A DNA stretch of 64,000 nucleotides from Paraphaeosphaeria minitans (Eukaryota; Ascomycota; Dothideomycetes; Pleosporales; Didymosphaeriaceae): contig WJXW01000002.1 of assembly GCA_015832175.1 (NCBI GenBank), positions 3,162,001 to 3,226,000 on the forward strand. The letters are read 5' to 3'. Shown one piece after another: positions 43,576-55,630 of the stretch. The first letter of the stretch is position 1, and each line of letters begins with the position of its first letter. A program made the position numbers and the translations under genes. A model generated the notes under the pieces. It did not search any database and had not been told where the DNA came from. It was given only the letters and a program-made list of their open reading frames with translations.

Positions 43576-44144
43576 ATGGTTAAGCTTTCCACTAAAGGCA
43601 GGTCTCTCATCGACAACACTTCATCACATTGTAAAGGAGGTCTCAATGAAGACTTGTGCAAACACGCAGAACCCAGTGTTGGACCTTGGTCACGGGGGAG
43701 GACAGTATGCATCTGCCACTTCAATCCCGTGGCGGATAGGTTGAGGCGGGATCTGAAGCCTATTATGTGAGTCGTTTCCTTTTCCTTTCCGTTCCGTGAC
43801 CAAAGATACTGACGTACGATGGTTTCGTCCTCGACAACGGCAGTTGCACAGTTGAACGTCTCATTCACGGCAAGACTGCGGAATGCAATGAAGTCGCTAT
43901 ATACGACTACACCTTGTTCGTAAATGCATTCGGTCTAGCGTTGAGGTCTATATACTATGGTCTGAATACGGCATGTGGTCATTTGATGGACCTTCTGAAG
44001 GCACCGGAATTTGGGGACGAAGGATGTTCCTCGTTGGTCGAAGTGGTGCTGTCGCCGTTGGATACGCCAAAAGCAGCTCTTAAGACTGGCGCTGCGATCG
44101 ATGGGTTTTACAAGAACCTGGCAAGGAAAACGGATACATATTAA
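43576..44144 (+). CDS. Small protein of unknown function, two exons
   Basis: I propose an ATG at 43576 (MVKLSTKGRSLIDNTSSH), exon 1 to 43766, a 77-nt intron (43767-43843) with GTGAGT donor, a CTGAC branch-like site and CAG acceptor, and exon 2 to the stop at 44144, giving 163 aa. Without splicing both frames stop quickly; with it the frame is continuous. The protein has eight Cys residues, no signal peptide and no membrane helix. I recognise no family. It converges on the TmpL-like gene with only 239 bp between stops. It could be a lineage-specific gene or a chance model. Confidence 0.45.
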
Positions 44145-44383
44145 GGCGCCTAAAGAGAAACTCAAACAGAGCTCCCGCGGCAAATGCATCAAGGGAGTAC
44201 CCCTGCGCTTCCCCAGGTGTGACAGCACCATTCTCTCGTATTGATTATCCAAATGTGCAACAATGAGTGTGGAGCATTTTGACCCGTCCGTCCGAATTGG
44301 CCTGCAATACCCTAGCCCTATAGTAGAGATAAAATACCTGTAAGGATGAACACGCTATTCCTGTAATAGCCAACACATGTCTT

Positions 44384-47300
44384 TCAAGAATCAAATATCG
44401 CACCGTACGCTGGAACACCCCTGCTCTCCATCGCATAAACAATCTGCTGAGTAAAGCGTTTGTTGCTGATCACACACACCGCTTCAGCTCCACTCTCCTT
44501 GTACAACTTCCAAGCCATGAGCGGCATGTCCGGCTTCCCCATCGTGCGCGTGTTGTGGATGACCGCGTGCGGATCTGTCTCCAACACCTCATTTATAAGG
44601 TCTTTTCCGAACGTTTGCTCGTGATTCGGTGCGGTCCAGAGGATACGGCATGGAACCTTCTTCGCGAGGATGACTGCAAGGCAAGGCCCAATTCCGGAGC
44701 CAGTAGCGACCAAAACGACCGACCGGAAGAGCGGCGCAATTCGGAGCACGCCACATGTAGGTATGCCTCGGACCCAAATGTGCGTTGGTGCGCGGTTGAT
44801 GGTGCGCTTGGTGAAGTCGCCGGCGTTGCTGACTACGAGAGAAAACCCACGGCCGTTGGCATTCGTGATGGTTGCAAAACCGTGCCAGTCGCGCAGAGGT
44901 TTCTCGGCTGGATACAGTCAGTGTCAGAGCACGAAAAACTCTCTCCGGGAACTCACCTAGGCGAACCGCGGTGCCCACTACAGGATCAGTGTAATCGAAA
45001 TGAAGGCGAACAGCGTGATTCGATAGCACTTCCGATCGGACTGGTACTTTACGGAGGAAGAGCCATGGAAAGATGATAGCAGCAGTGGCAACACAGAGTA
45101 GCCAGATGCCAGGGGAAGTGAGATACGCGCGGGTTGGTGCTACGCCAACTTCCAGGTCTTTGGTAGCCAGGAATGATTGCACCCAGAGAAGGATGACCGC
45201 CGTCCAGCCACCAAAGCGGTGGGTCATTTCCCAGATATCATGGTGCTTCGCTCGGAAAGTGGGATGGGAGGTCCCCGCAATGGCCATGAGAATTGGCCAG
45301 ACGAGATAAGTGAGGACAGTGGGTGCAAGAGTCAGGCAACGAAGTTCTGGCTTCTTCATGAGCTCCAAGCTAGCACCTACTGTGAAGATAGTGAACCATC
45401 CGACCGACGCAATGGCGCAACTGCTATGAATCCCACCTAAAATCACATCTTGTCAGCTTTGCTCTCGACAGCATTGTCCGGACAGATTTCTTACCGATGT
45501 GGAACACCCTTGCACAATGGCGGCGAATCGAAAGAGGCCAAGAGGTCGGAACAGAGCACGCCACCGTGAAGAGAAGATTGACAACAGGCTCGGATCGCAA
45601 CAGAACAGCCATACACAAATTTGCTGCAAATGCGGTGGAGACATCGGCTAGGATGTACCGGTCTTGCTCGACTCTCCGATATAAAATGAAGCAGGCTGTA
45701 GCAATGTTCGCGAGCAAGACGACGGAGAAAAATCGTCGGTACAGGATGAACGCGCGGTGGCGCAGCCATCTCTGCCCGTGGAACCCTTTCTTTGCAGGCA
45801 GCTTGTCGAGCTCATACTCGAGCGATTCGGAGATGCTGGCAGTACCTCCTTTGATGATCGAAAGACTGTTCCGCACGACGGCGCTGTCGAATTTTTCCGC
45901 CTTTTCCAAGTCCAAGCACAAATCCAGCTCCTGTGCAGGCACTGTGACAGCAGGAACTGGTGGTGCAATTGTCAAGGCAGCTTCATTTGTGGAATTCGTT
46001 GCAGCAGCACCGAGAGCTAGTTTCACGAGCATTTTCTTATCAACCTTCCCGTTGGGCGTTAGGGGTATCTCGGGAACGTAAATCCAACGTTCTGGGACGG
46101 AGTAGAACGGAAGGTGCTGCCGCACGAAGGCATCCAAAGATTCATCAAGAACATACTCGGCGGCGTAGAAGCCGTGCAGTTGCTTGTTCACCAATCTGGC
46201 GCAAGCTCGCGATATTCCAGGAAACGCCTGCACGAGTCAGCTAGGCCTTGTTGAGAGCGCACTGCAAATCACAGCTAGAAACATGGCCACTGATGCATGC
46301 TTTCACCAGTATCCGGACCAGCTGTGCGCATGTTACGATGGAAAAGCAGACGCGGAGACTGTGCTTTTTCCATAGATGTAGCTTACCTCAATAACTGCGG
46401 TGACACCATCCAGTTCAACTCGAAAGCCCTAAATCCATCAGCTAAGTCCCTTTTGAGGATGGCAGTTGTCTTACCTTGACTTTCACCTGGTCGTCTGATC
46501 TGCCGAAGGTCTCAAGCGAGCCGTCCTCGCGCCAGCGTACTAGATCTCCAGTATTGAACATTCTTGATCTGGTAATTCTTAGTGCCTCCCATAGACTGGT
46601 CAACCCAACTAGTAGACAACATACCCGTCGTTCTTGAACTTGTCCATTCTGTATCGCGTCGCGGTGAGTTCGGGTAGGTTGATGTATCCCCGCGTAACAC
46701 CGGCACCCCCCACCCACATCGAACCCATTTCCCCGATGGGGACTGGGTTTTCATCATCATCTAGTATGTACACTGTCGTGTTCGGCAGCGGTCTTCCTAT
46801 TGTGAGAAACTGGCCAGGAGTATGTAGATGGGCGGAGTTGAGGATGGTGATCTCAGTAGGGCCGCAGATGTTGTAGTAGTTTGTGCCAACGGCCCACTCG
46901 TCGGCGAGACTGTATTGCAATCAATATGTAATAGAATTCGGAGCATGGAGGGACTCACCTTTGCGGACAAGGCTCACCTCCGGTGACGACAGTCCTGATG
47001 TTCGGGAAGCGAATGCGGCTCCACTTCGAAAGGATCGAAGGTGTGGATATGAGAACATCGATCTGGAATTAAGTAAGTTTGGTGATAGGTCTCGATACAG
47101 GGATACACGTACCTCTTGAAGGGTTTGCTCCCAGTTTGAAGTTCGTAGATATAGGGTGCCGCCGTTCATAAGGCAACCCAAGGTTTCCCAAGCGCCTGTA
47201 ACAATCAGTCAGGACAAAATTTGAGCTCGTTGATTCAGGTCTATACTTGCCCATGTCAAAAGAAACGTTCAAAACCTGGCCAACCTTGGTCCCTGGTGCA

Positions 47301-48004
47301 ATCCCCAGCTTGCCGGGGTTAAGCAGCAGCGCATTTGTCACATTGCCGTGAGCAACCTCGACGCCTTTGGGTTTGCCTGTGCTACCTAAATTGAGTCAAT
47401 CACATAAAAATGCTGTATATATGAAGTTCAGCTCACCTGAAGTGTAGATGGCGTAAGCTCCATCGCCTGTGGAGACCGGCACGACAGGACGATGAGGTGA
47501 TGCAGAGACTTCTTGATTTGTTCCCAGACATACAATACGAACCCCTTGGGATGCACAGCGCTCGACTTTGCTCTCGAACTTTGGCAAAGCAAGAACAAAA
47601 GATGCGTCAGTATCCAGCAATGTATGCTGAAGTGCTGCTTCCGAAACGACCCCTCCATCCATGGGTACGTATTGGCATCCGCTTTTCAGGATTGCAAAGA
47701 TCCCTACGAGCATCTCAAACGAACGTTGCACCACCAAACACACTCGTTGTTTGGGTTTCAGGCCGCATTCGATGAGGTAGTTGGCCAGACGGTTGGCCTG
47801 CACGTCAAGGTCGGCGTATGTGATCGTGCTTCTGTCATGTTTGGCCGCGATGGAGGTAGGGTGCGCATCTACCTGGCATTCGAAGGCTTTGTGAACAATT
47901 ACGTGGGAAACAATGGCGGTGGCACCAGACGCGAAGCTTGTGAAGAGTATCTGGTCTTTGACAGACAAAGAAGAGATGGACTGGAACTCGCGAGGAGAAG
48001 CCAT
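44384..48004 (-). CDS. tmpL: TmpL-like protein: adenylation domain, six-helix membrane region, FNR-like reductase
   Basis: There are ten exons: 48004-47437, 47385-47251, 47195-47113, 47062-46959, 46909-46625, 46562-46475, 46428-46387, 46227-45495, 45436-44957 and 44907-44384. They total 3042 nt, giving 1013 aa. Residues 1-503 form an ANL adenylation domain with core motifs YTSGSTGKPKGVEVAHGN (A3), YNICGPTEI (A5), MFNTGDLVRW (A7), GRSDDQVKVKGFRVE (A8) and PNGKVDKKML (A10). No carrier-protein LGGxS site follows. About 575-790 hold six predicted membrane helices. The C terminus has an NAD(P)-binding glycine motif (VATGSGIGP) and a reductase-like end (YGAIFDS). This order matches fungal TmpL, a Woronin-body-associated protein needed for redox homeostasis and virulence in Alternaria brassicicola and Aspergillus fumigatus. 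The adenylated substrate is unknown. Intron 2 uses a GC donor; intron 7 is 159 nt. Confidence 0.85.
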
Positions 48005-49645
48005 CTCGGTCGACAGAATTGCTCGAACAGACTTTCACAAGTCGGGAGCACTGGCACTGCTCTTTATACATGACTGTTGCACGTAATCGGGACTATATCC
48101 TGTTGATCTTTTTCAGCGGTGGTAGGGTTCTGTACCCGCTCCAGCCCACCCCTACACCCACTCGACCTCTTGGCCGTCATTAACAACCTCTTAATCAGCC
48201 TTTTCCTGGTCCATTAGGTTGCTCCAAGACCGGTCTACACTCTTCGCAATGCGGAGGTGGTACGTTTGTGGAAGTTCCGACTATGCACGTTCCGCTTGAC
48301 AAGGGTATTTATGGCGATCCGACTGACCCTGGGATCCGGCTAGCTTGGGCCTTGAAGATTTTGTGGTGTAGCATATACTTCCGTATGCCAATTTACCCAG
48401 TCGAAGTTAGGCAATATTGAGAGCCAGTGACTTGGCAAATCGCTAGCCATCGCGACAATAAGAGCCTTAAACGGCTCTGCAACATGTCGGAGCTGGCAGT
48501 GTACCTCAGTGTGTTGCACATCGGCTGCAAATTTTTCGTGAAATTGTTCCTTTGAGATCTTTCTTCCCATCTCGATTTGCTTTCAGATGTTTGAAGGCCA
48601 AGATCGAGCCGCTCGACATAACCGGACATAGGCAACTTGATACATAGCACAAATTGCCTCCGGCTAGCTCTGATGTCGTTCCCGCCTGGAAAGGCCAGAT
48701 ATGAGACAAGAAGTCGGCGGCTAGTCCAACCATGTCGTCAAGAGTGTTGGGTATCGGGAAAATCCAGCCCGTCGCGGTGCTATACACCAACCAATCCGGC
48801 AGCAATGCCTTTGCTGGACAGGAAGCCCCCGCAAAGCACAACCATTCAAATAATGGCTCCGAGTTCTAGTTCTTGTCCTAGTCCTGATGGGATCAACGTC
48901 GCGTTTCCTCTTTCCATGTGAATAGAGGACTGCATACGAAAGGGTGTAGCGTTGTCGTCCGCGCCGTGATGTTGTGGGCAAAACCGAACCTACAGGGCCC
49001 CGGGTATATCGCGCGCACATGCGAACGCCCCTGTGAACGCCTCTGGGGTGGTTGCCAAAGTTTCAGACGTGTCTAGTATCGAGCAAAACGTTCGGTCCTA
49101 TTGCAAAGCCGTTATTCGCCAACTTCTCCGGGTGGGGGCTGCTATCCCCCTACTGGGAAAGCGCGGTGAACTCCGGTTAATATTCACGTGTGTAAAACAG
49201 GAGCCGCCCCTTGTCGTTCATGCAGGGCCAAGTCGGTTGCTACCGAACAATGAGGAGACTTGGTGCGGAGAAGCCCTGTTGAACCGGGATATGTACGTAG
49301 AGTCGCTTTGGGAAGGAGGTAGTGGTCGCTATTGTCAAAGCCGGTACCTGCCATGTGTGGAACGTCGCCGGTCCCAACATTCGTTGGCGATAACTATACT
49401 CCAGCACGCAAGTATATTGGAGGTCCACGATCGGTGCGATGCTGCTGCAACGTTTCGTCGTAAATGACGAATGTGGGGTTCCCGCTGTCGTTTCGGAAAT
49501 GGACCAACAGCTGCATTCGAACGCAGGTCCGACAATTGCGTAGAGGTTGCCCACTGTGCAGCGTGGGGGACGTTGACGATTTCTGCATATCTTCAAGACG
49601 TGTCCTTTCGATCTTCACATTCTCTTCGCACCCGGGCAGGTCGTT
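48005..49645. promoter_or_regulatory. Divergent spacer between TmpL-like gene and enoyl-CoA hydratase
   Basis: This 1.64-kb region separates two divergent starts. Minus-strand frames at about 48340-48841 and 49240-49651 are open in several overlapping registers, but I recognise no domain and find no joined model. It may be a long shared promoter or hold an eroded gene. A GTTCTAGTTCTTGTCCTAGTCC run lies at 48863-48884. Confidence 0.4.
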
Positions 49646-50743
49646 ATGCATACAGCCACCAAGGATAACGAAGTTTTGGTGGTGTCTTCCAAGAAAGAGG
49701 CAGGTGTTGCCGTGGTGGAACTGAATCGCGCGATCAAACGCAATGCGTTGTCGCAGGCCCTGATAAACCAGTTGCTGCAGACACTGCGGAAGTTAGATCG
49801 CGATGTGCAAGTACGAGCGATTGTGCTTACGAGTACCGGCGAGTCCCCATTCTGTGGTATGTTCGCCTTCCAATTCTATAGCTACAGCCGGATAACGTTG
49901 CGAGCAGCTGGGGCGGACATTCAAGAGCTAGCAAAGATCTCCACTGCGGACGCGTATCGCATTGGATGGTTGAAGGACCTTGAAACGGGATTTGCAACAC
50001 TGCGAACGCCAGTCATCGCAGCAGTGCGAGGATTTGCCGTAAGTGATTGCATGGCCTTGATGTTCGCCGAGCCAACTGAAGTTTTGGCGTAGTTCGGTGG
50101 GGGTTTTGAAGTCGCACTCATGGTAAGAAAGTCTCGGTCGTTCTTCTGAGCATCTAACCCCATAGCCATGGACATAGTGCGACATGCTATACGCTTCGGA
50201 GAATGTTCGATTCGGATTCCCAGAGATAAAGCTCGGAACCGTACCTGGAGCAGGAGGAACTCAAAGATTGACGAAAGCTATCGGGAAGCAGAAGGTAAGC
50301 GCTCAATGCATACCTAATTTCTGATAGTCATCGTTATCTCCTTTTCGGCTGTGAATGTGCACTGTTGATCAATATCAGGCCATGGAGTTTATCCTCACCG
50401 GGGAGCCTGTGACGGCCCACGATATGGAGCGATACGGTATCGTGAACAAGGTCGTGCCTACTGAACAAGATGTCGTCAGCGAGGCAGTAAAAATCGCAAC
50501 GCGCATTGCGACTTTTTCAGCTCCTGCTATTGGGTTAGCGAAGCAGGCCATCAAAATGGGTGAGCGATTCGCGCATCCTATTCATGATCGTGTTGCTAAG
50601 CATGCACAGCCGAAACAACGACATTGGAAGCAGGTCTGGAACTTGAGCGTGCGTTGTATTACAGCAGTTTTTCGCTTGCAGACTGCCAGGAAGGCATTGC
50701 AGCCTTTCTGGGGAAGCGGACTCCAAACTTCATCCATGAATAG
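49646..50743 (+). CDS. Enoyl-CoA hydratase/isomerase (crotonase family)
   Basis: There are six exons: 49646-49856, 49908-50038, 50093-50122, 50178-50294, 50379-50559 and 50610-50743. Introns are 51, 54, 55, 84 and 50 nt, giving 267 aa, the usual crotonase length. The fold markers are present in order: GAGADIQEL (CoA pocket and oxyanion hole), [16 protein letters not shown] with the first catalytic Glu, [20 protein letters not shown] with the second Glu, then [20 protein letters not shown] and KRTPNFIHE. Both catalytic glutamates argue for a working hydratase. The last intron is essential: unspliced, the frame runs into a nonsense tail. No mitochondrial presequence and no SKL-type peroxisomal signal is visible. 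It is divergent from the TmpL-like gene. Confidence 0.92.
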
Positions 50744-52935
50744 CTCCGCTTTCGCCTTCTCTACGATATTCAATGCAGACTGTATGCTCAATTGAACCCG
50801 ACCTGTACAGAGGGCTAAGTAGTGGCATGTTGTTGGTTTAAAGTTGACGAGATCGCTCCGCGGAAGCCATGCAAACTTTAAACACGGTAACGTTGCACGT
50901 CATCCTCGGCGGCCCCACAAGTGCCCACACGACCGAGGACACCTATGATTCATATGAAAAGATTACATTGTCGCATGAATCGCAGCCCTCCCATCCTGTT
51001 TTATGTATCCAGTCGTTGCGGGGGCCACTTTGAGCCATATGAATATTTGTAATGGATCAGGCCTAGATTGCGGGTCGGAAAGAAAGGTTGCATGCTCTAC
51101 CGTACCATACGTCACCACCGGCCTCATTGCTCCGGACATCCTAATATATTCAAAGTCGTTCTTCGCGTACAGGCTGTTATATGGGTCCACGGACTACAGT
51201 AAGCTATATGTGTGCAGTGTTCAGTCACTCTCTCTGAAGTTTGTCATCCGTTGTCAAGGAAAGTTCCTCAAAGTGGTGGAAGGTAGCTCGCCAATTTAAC
51301 TCGAAAATCCTTTTCATGGTATCCAAGTAGCACACCGATCAGCTACCGTGATCCGAAGCCAGAACGAGGTATGGAATCGAACCCGCGATGACCGCAACGT
51401 AATCCGAGGCCTCAATTGACAGCTATCCCCTTGCTCGTGGAAATCTAATTACGGGTTATTATTCGGAATACATTAGTCGCTTACATTGTTCACGCACAAT
51501 GCCGCACACTCATAGCAGTCTAGAACAGTTCTGGTCATCCTAATACAAATGTGAGAGGAGAAAAAACTACACATGCACCTGCTATTGTCGCAAATTTGGA
51601 TTGGGCCAATAATAGACTTGAGTAGCAGTAGATTCATTCGAATTAAACCGCCAAACAACAAGTGCGGGTATCTCAAAGCTTCTTCCACCAAACATCACCA
51701 ATCCAATGTGAGCCCGCCGGATTGTGCTACAGTTCACCGTCTTTCAGCTGCAGCGTTTCCCTCGTTCTTCAAGCTACTTGGTCCTCCTCCCCGTGCAGAT
51801 TTCCCCAGAGTATTTAGGACTCCAGTAGTGCGGGTTCATAAGGGCATACATGTGGCTGTGCGAGGTGAGCGCGTGATGCAGAAGAGATGTAGACCACGCA
51901 AATTTCATCTGTCTTCCAGCAGAGAGACTTCATCTTGCCGATAGGCATTGATTTCGATGCCCAGATAGGGTGCGATAGTAGGCCCCATTTTGGCTGGCGT
52001 GCGCGGATTCAACCTGACATGATGCAGTGTACAATTACGTAGGTAGATGAACTCAGTGTTACTTGCAAGTGCCGCCGAGCTGTGGACAGGAGATGGGTTT
52101 TTTTTGCGATGGAATGTATGGACGCCGACGAGGTGTCGTGGGTGTGCTCGATGCACTTTGCGAGCGTAGCTGAACTGTGGGGTGTAGGTGGATAAGCAGA
52201 TGTGTCTTGTTCTTCTGTGGAATGACTTAGTGCTGTTTGTGATTAAGAAGAGAGAACGATGCGCATACTATGTATATACGTGCATCTACCTCCCGCCGCG
52301 AACGTACTATTTCGCAGACACGGTACGCGCACTGCCACATCTCCTAATGGGCGCGACTCTTCTTATTTCTCTTCGACTTTGTAAGATGCGCAATGTAGCG
52401 TGGTTGCCTGACGGATGTTGGGACGTGGATTTATGGTTCGGTCTAACAGAGCCTCGTGTGAAGGCCCACTTCCACACCACTGCAGCGAGATGGATGGTAG
52501 AGAAATCTGGTACCTTTTCTAACAGCAAGATATGAATACGTGAGTCAAGTTAGTACCACGAGTAAGTAGCGAACGCAGCCTCGTACCCGCACTACGTGAC
52601 CATCGCGTTGACTGGCGCTAGGTGCATTCTTAATTGAAGACCTGATGCCTGTTACTATTAATGTCAATAACCGCACTCGTAAGAGAGTGGCAGGGCAGTG
52701 CAGCGAGAAACTCGTGTAATGGTAGTTGATCGAAAAGTTTGCGTGTCATATTGATATCTTACTCCTCAGATGCAAAGGTATCGCCAACATGCATCCACAC
52801 CTAACTTTTTCCGTCTCGTCAGACTAAATAGTGAATAATAAAACATCATGCAGTGCACGAACGCCCGGAATCGTCAATAATGTACATGCGAAGTGAAGGT
52901 ATTACGCAAAAAGCCAGGACGCGGAAGCGCTGCGC
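50744..52935. other. Gene-free 2.2-kb region
   Basis: No gene is supported. The sequence is richer in A+T than the flanks. Open frames are short and in no frame match a domain. A tRNA-like T-arm sequence at about 51380 on the minus strand does not fold into a full tRNA. Expect the ECH and ILV2 3' ends at the two borders. Confidence 0.55.
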
Positions 52936-55118
52936 TTAGCGCCCGCTCCGCTGCTTAGTGTTCGCTCTTCGCTCGGATACCACCTCTGCGAGATAGTTAG
53001 CAATCGTGGTTCACACATGATGATGGGGACACATACTCTCGTCATACACCAGGAACTCGTGCAGGCCATTGCCTGCAGGCACCATCGGCAGCACGGGCAC
53101 CTTCTGGTCGACGACGACCTCGAGCAGGGCGGGGCCGTCCGTGTTGATTAGCCACTTGAGCTTATCCTCGAGCTCCTCCAGCTTCGACACGCGGTCCGCC
53201 TGAACGTACATGGCCTCGGCCAGCTTCACGAAATCGGCGTTGCGCTGGTGCGTGTGCGAGAAGCGGTCCTCGTAGAAGAGCGTCTGCCATTGCGTGACCA
53301 TGCCCTGCTCCTCGTTGTTCAGGATGATGATCTTGACGCCAATGTTGAACTCGGCCGCGGTGGAGAGCTCGGTCAGCGTCATGGAGAAGGAAGAGTCGCC
53401 GTCGATGTCGACGACAAGGGCGTCAGGTCGGGCGACCTTGGCGCCGATGGCGGCGGGCAGGCCGTAGCCCATGGTGCCAAGACCTCCGGAGGTGATCATA
53501 GTGCGCGGGTGCGTCCAGCGGAAGTGCTGCGCTGCCCACATCTGGTGCTGACCCACACCCGTCGTGATGACGGTCTCGGCCTTCATCGGTTCTGTAAGCT
53601 TGCTCAGCTTCTCGATAACAGTCTGCGGCTTGATGAATCCGTTCGGTCCTTCCTTCTCGTACGCCCACGGGAAGCGGGCCTTCCAGTCCTTGATCTGCGC
53701 GAACCATTCCGGGCGCTCCTTGACCTGGTTTACGAACGGAACCAGCTGGTGCAGGTTCTGAACGACGTCGCCCTCGACCGCCTCGGTGGCCTGGACAACC
53801 TTGTTGATGTTCTTTGGCATGATCTCGAAGTGGATGATTCCACCCCGTCCCTCTGCAGCCGCTGCTTTCGCCCCGGGGGCGAACTTGGACAGAGACAGCG
53901 TCACACGATCATCGAATCTTGCACCAAGAGCAATGATTAGATCTGCCTCTTGCATTGCCATGTTCGCGTACGCAGAGCCGTGCATGCCCAACATGTGCAG
54001 TGACTTCTCGTCATGCTCGTCGAACGCGCCGAGACCCTGTAGAGTGGTCGTGACCGGGATCTGTGCCTTCTCGGAAAGCTCGCGCAGGATCTTGGGGCCG
54101 TCGGGAACGGAGACCATGCCCTGACCTGCGTAGATGACGGGCTTCTTCGCAATGTTGATAAGGTCTGCAGCGCGCTTTATCGAAGCCTGCAGCGTCTTCC
54201 TGCTCACCTCACGAGCGGCAAGGGTCGCTGCGCTGGGGTGCGGGGGAAGGCTGGAGGCCATGGGGATGGGCTTGGTGAGGGTACCGCCGGTGACATCTTT
54301 GGGCAGGTCTACGAGGACGGGGCCTGGTCTTCCGCTGGTGGCGATCTCGAAAGCCTCGTTGATTCTGCGCGGGAGCTCGGCGATGTTCTTGACGAGGACG
54401 TTCCACTTGGTGCACGGGCGGGTGATGCCAACGGTGTCGGCCTCTTGGAACGCATCGGAGCCAATGGCGGAGGTGACGACCTGTCCAGAGAAGACGACCA
54501 TGGGCGTGCCGTCCATAAGGGCGTCCTGCATGGCGGTGACGACATTGGTGGCGCCGGGGCCCGAGGTGACGAGCACGACACCAGGCTTGCCAGAGGCGCG
54601 GGCGTAGCCTTCGGCCATGTGGCCGGCACCCTGCTCGTGCCGGGGAAGGATGAACTCGAAATGTGGGGAGTTGTAGATGGCATCGAAAACGGGGAGAATG
54701 GCGCCGCCGGGGTAGCCAACTGGTCACACGATGGTCAGCACAGCCATTTCACACATTGGTGCAGTCTGGAGGAGATCAGCGTACAGATGTGCTTGACACC
54801 ATGCCTTAGCATCATCTCGTGGAAGATCTCGCCGCCTTTGAGTCCAACCAGCGAGTGGTCCATCTCGGGCTGCTGTCTCCGCAGCGGCTGCACATTGTAG
54901 TCTTCCCTGTTGAAGGCGGGCGCTGGTCTAGCTCTGGGCTCGGCCTTTGCGGCCGCAGCGGTGCTCTGGGTCCTCTTTGCCTCTGTGACCTTGGGGCTTG
55001 CGGCGGCCACCTGGGTTTGCCGGTATGGTGACGGTGACGCGGCGGCGCGAGCAGTGGATGTCGAGAAGCATCGCGAGCTCCGCAGAGCCTGGATGGCTTT
55101 TGTGCGCGACTGCTGCAT
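52936..55118 (-). CDS. ILV2: Acetolactate synthase catalytic subunit (mitochondrial)
   Basis: The ThDP-dependent enzyme makes 2-acetolactate or acetohydroxybutyrate, the first common step to valine, leucine and isoleucine. Exon 1 (55118-54785) has an Arg/Ser/Ala-rich mitochondrial presequence and the catalytic Glu region (MDHSLVGLKGGEIFHEMM). A 65-nt intron leads to exon 2 (54719-53037): FGYPGGAILPVFDA, the GPGATN block, and the ThDP-binding motif from GDSSFSMTLTEL to NNEEQGM. A third exon (52985-52936) after a 51-nt intron with GCTAAC branch site replaces an unspliced tail with DEKVVSERRANTKQRSGR and a TAA stop. The total is 688 aa. The basic spliced tail fits the family better than the His-rich readthrough. 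Confidence 0.96.
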
Positions 55119-55630
55119 GGCGCGGGAGCCTATGCGGCGCTGTGAGTGGAGAGGAGAAGAGAGGAAAGGTAAAGAATTGGGCGTGTCTCGTGTGTGGGAA
55201 GCAGCTTGGAGTCAGTCGCTGGCCTGCCCTTTAGCTAAATAAAATCAATGCCATCGGGCGACCGAGAGCGGACCGAGAGCGGGATTTGATTGGCCGAGAC
55301 TCCGCCAGCTACCCCACAAACCGTCTGGGCACGGGCAAGTCTTCAGTGTTCACGTACATACTACACAGTAGATACGAGATACTGCATAGCTAGCATCAGC
55401 TCATTGACTACGTCTTCAGCTTCTCAACTACTACAACTCACCTCTGGTTGCGACGTCCACTGCCCTCTCTGTCTCCCCATCACCACTTCCGAGCATACTT
55501 GTTCTCGCTCCACGGCCAATCAGCGCCCCGGCGTTATTGATAGGCGTGCGCCTCTTCCCATTCGCACACGGACCGAGCTGTCGCGCGCCTCGCCGATCTC
55601 GGCCTTCACACCCCCCAACGTCAGTCCACC
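55119..55630. promoter_or_regulatory. Divergent promoter region ILV2 / TRAPPC12-like
   Basis: This 512-bp spacer lies between two divergent starts. A direct repeat (GACCGAGAGCGG, with a second GACCGAGAGCGG-like copy) lies at 55258-55282. In yeast, ILV2 responds to Gcn4 (TGACTC). A GACTC is present at 55299-55303 but without the full site, so none is claimed. Confidence 0.4.

Noticed and set aside
50560..50795. Unspliced C-terminal tail of the enoyl-CoA hydratase, which suggested a frameshifted pseudogene
   Set aside because: A 50-nt GTGAGC..CAG intron restores the canonical crotonase C terminus, so the gene is intact.
51360..51440. tRNA-like T-arm sequence on the minus strand
   Set aside because: A GGTTCGATTCC-like loop is present, but the T stem does not pair and no proper D or anticodon arm could be folded. 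At best it is a degraded fragment.
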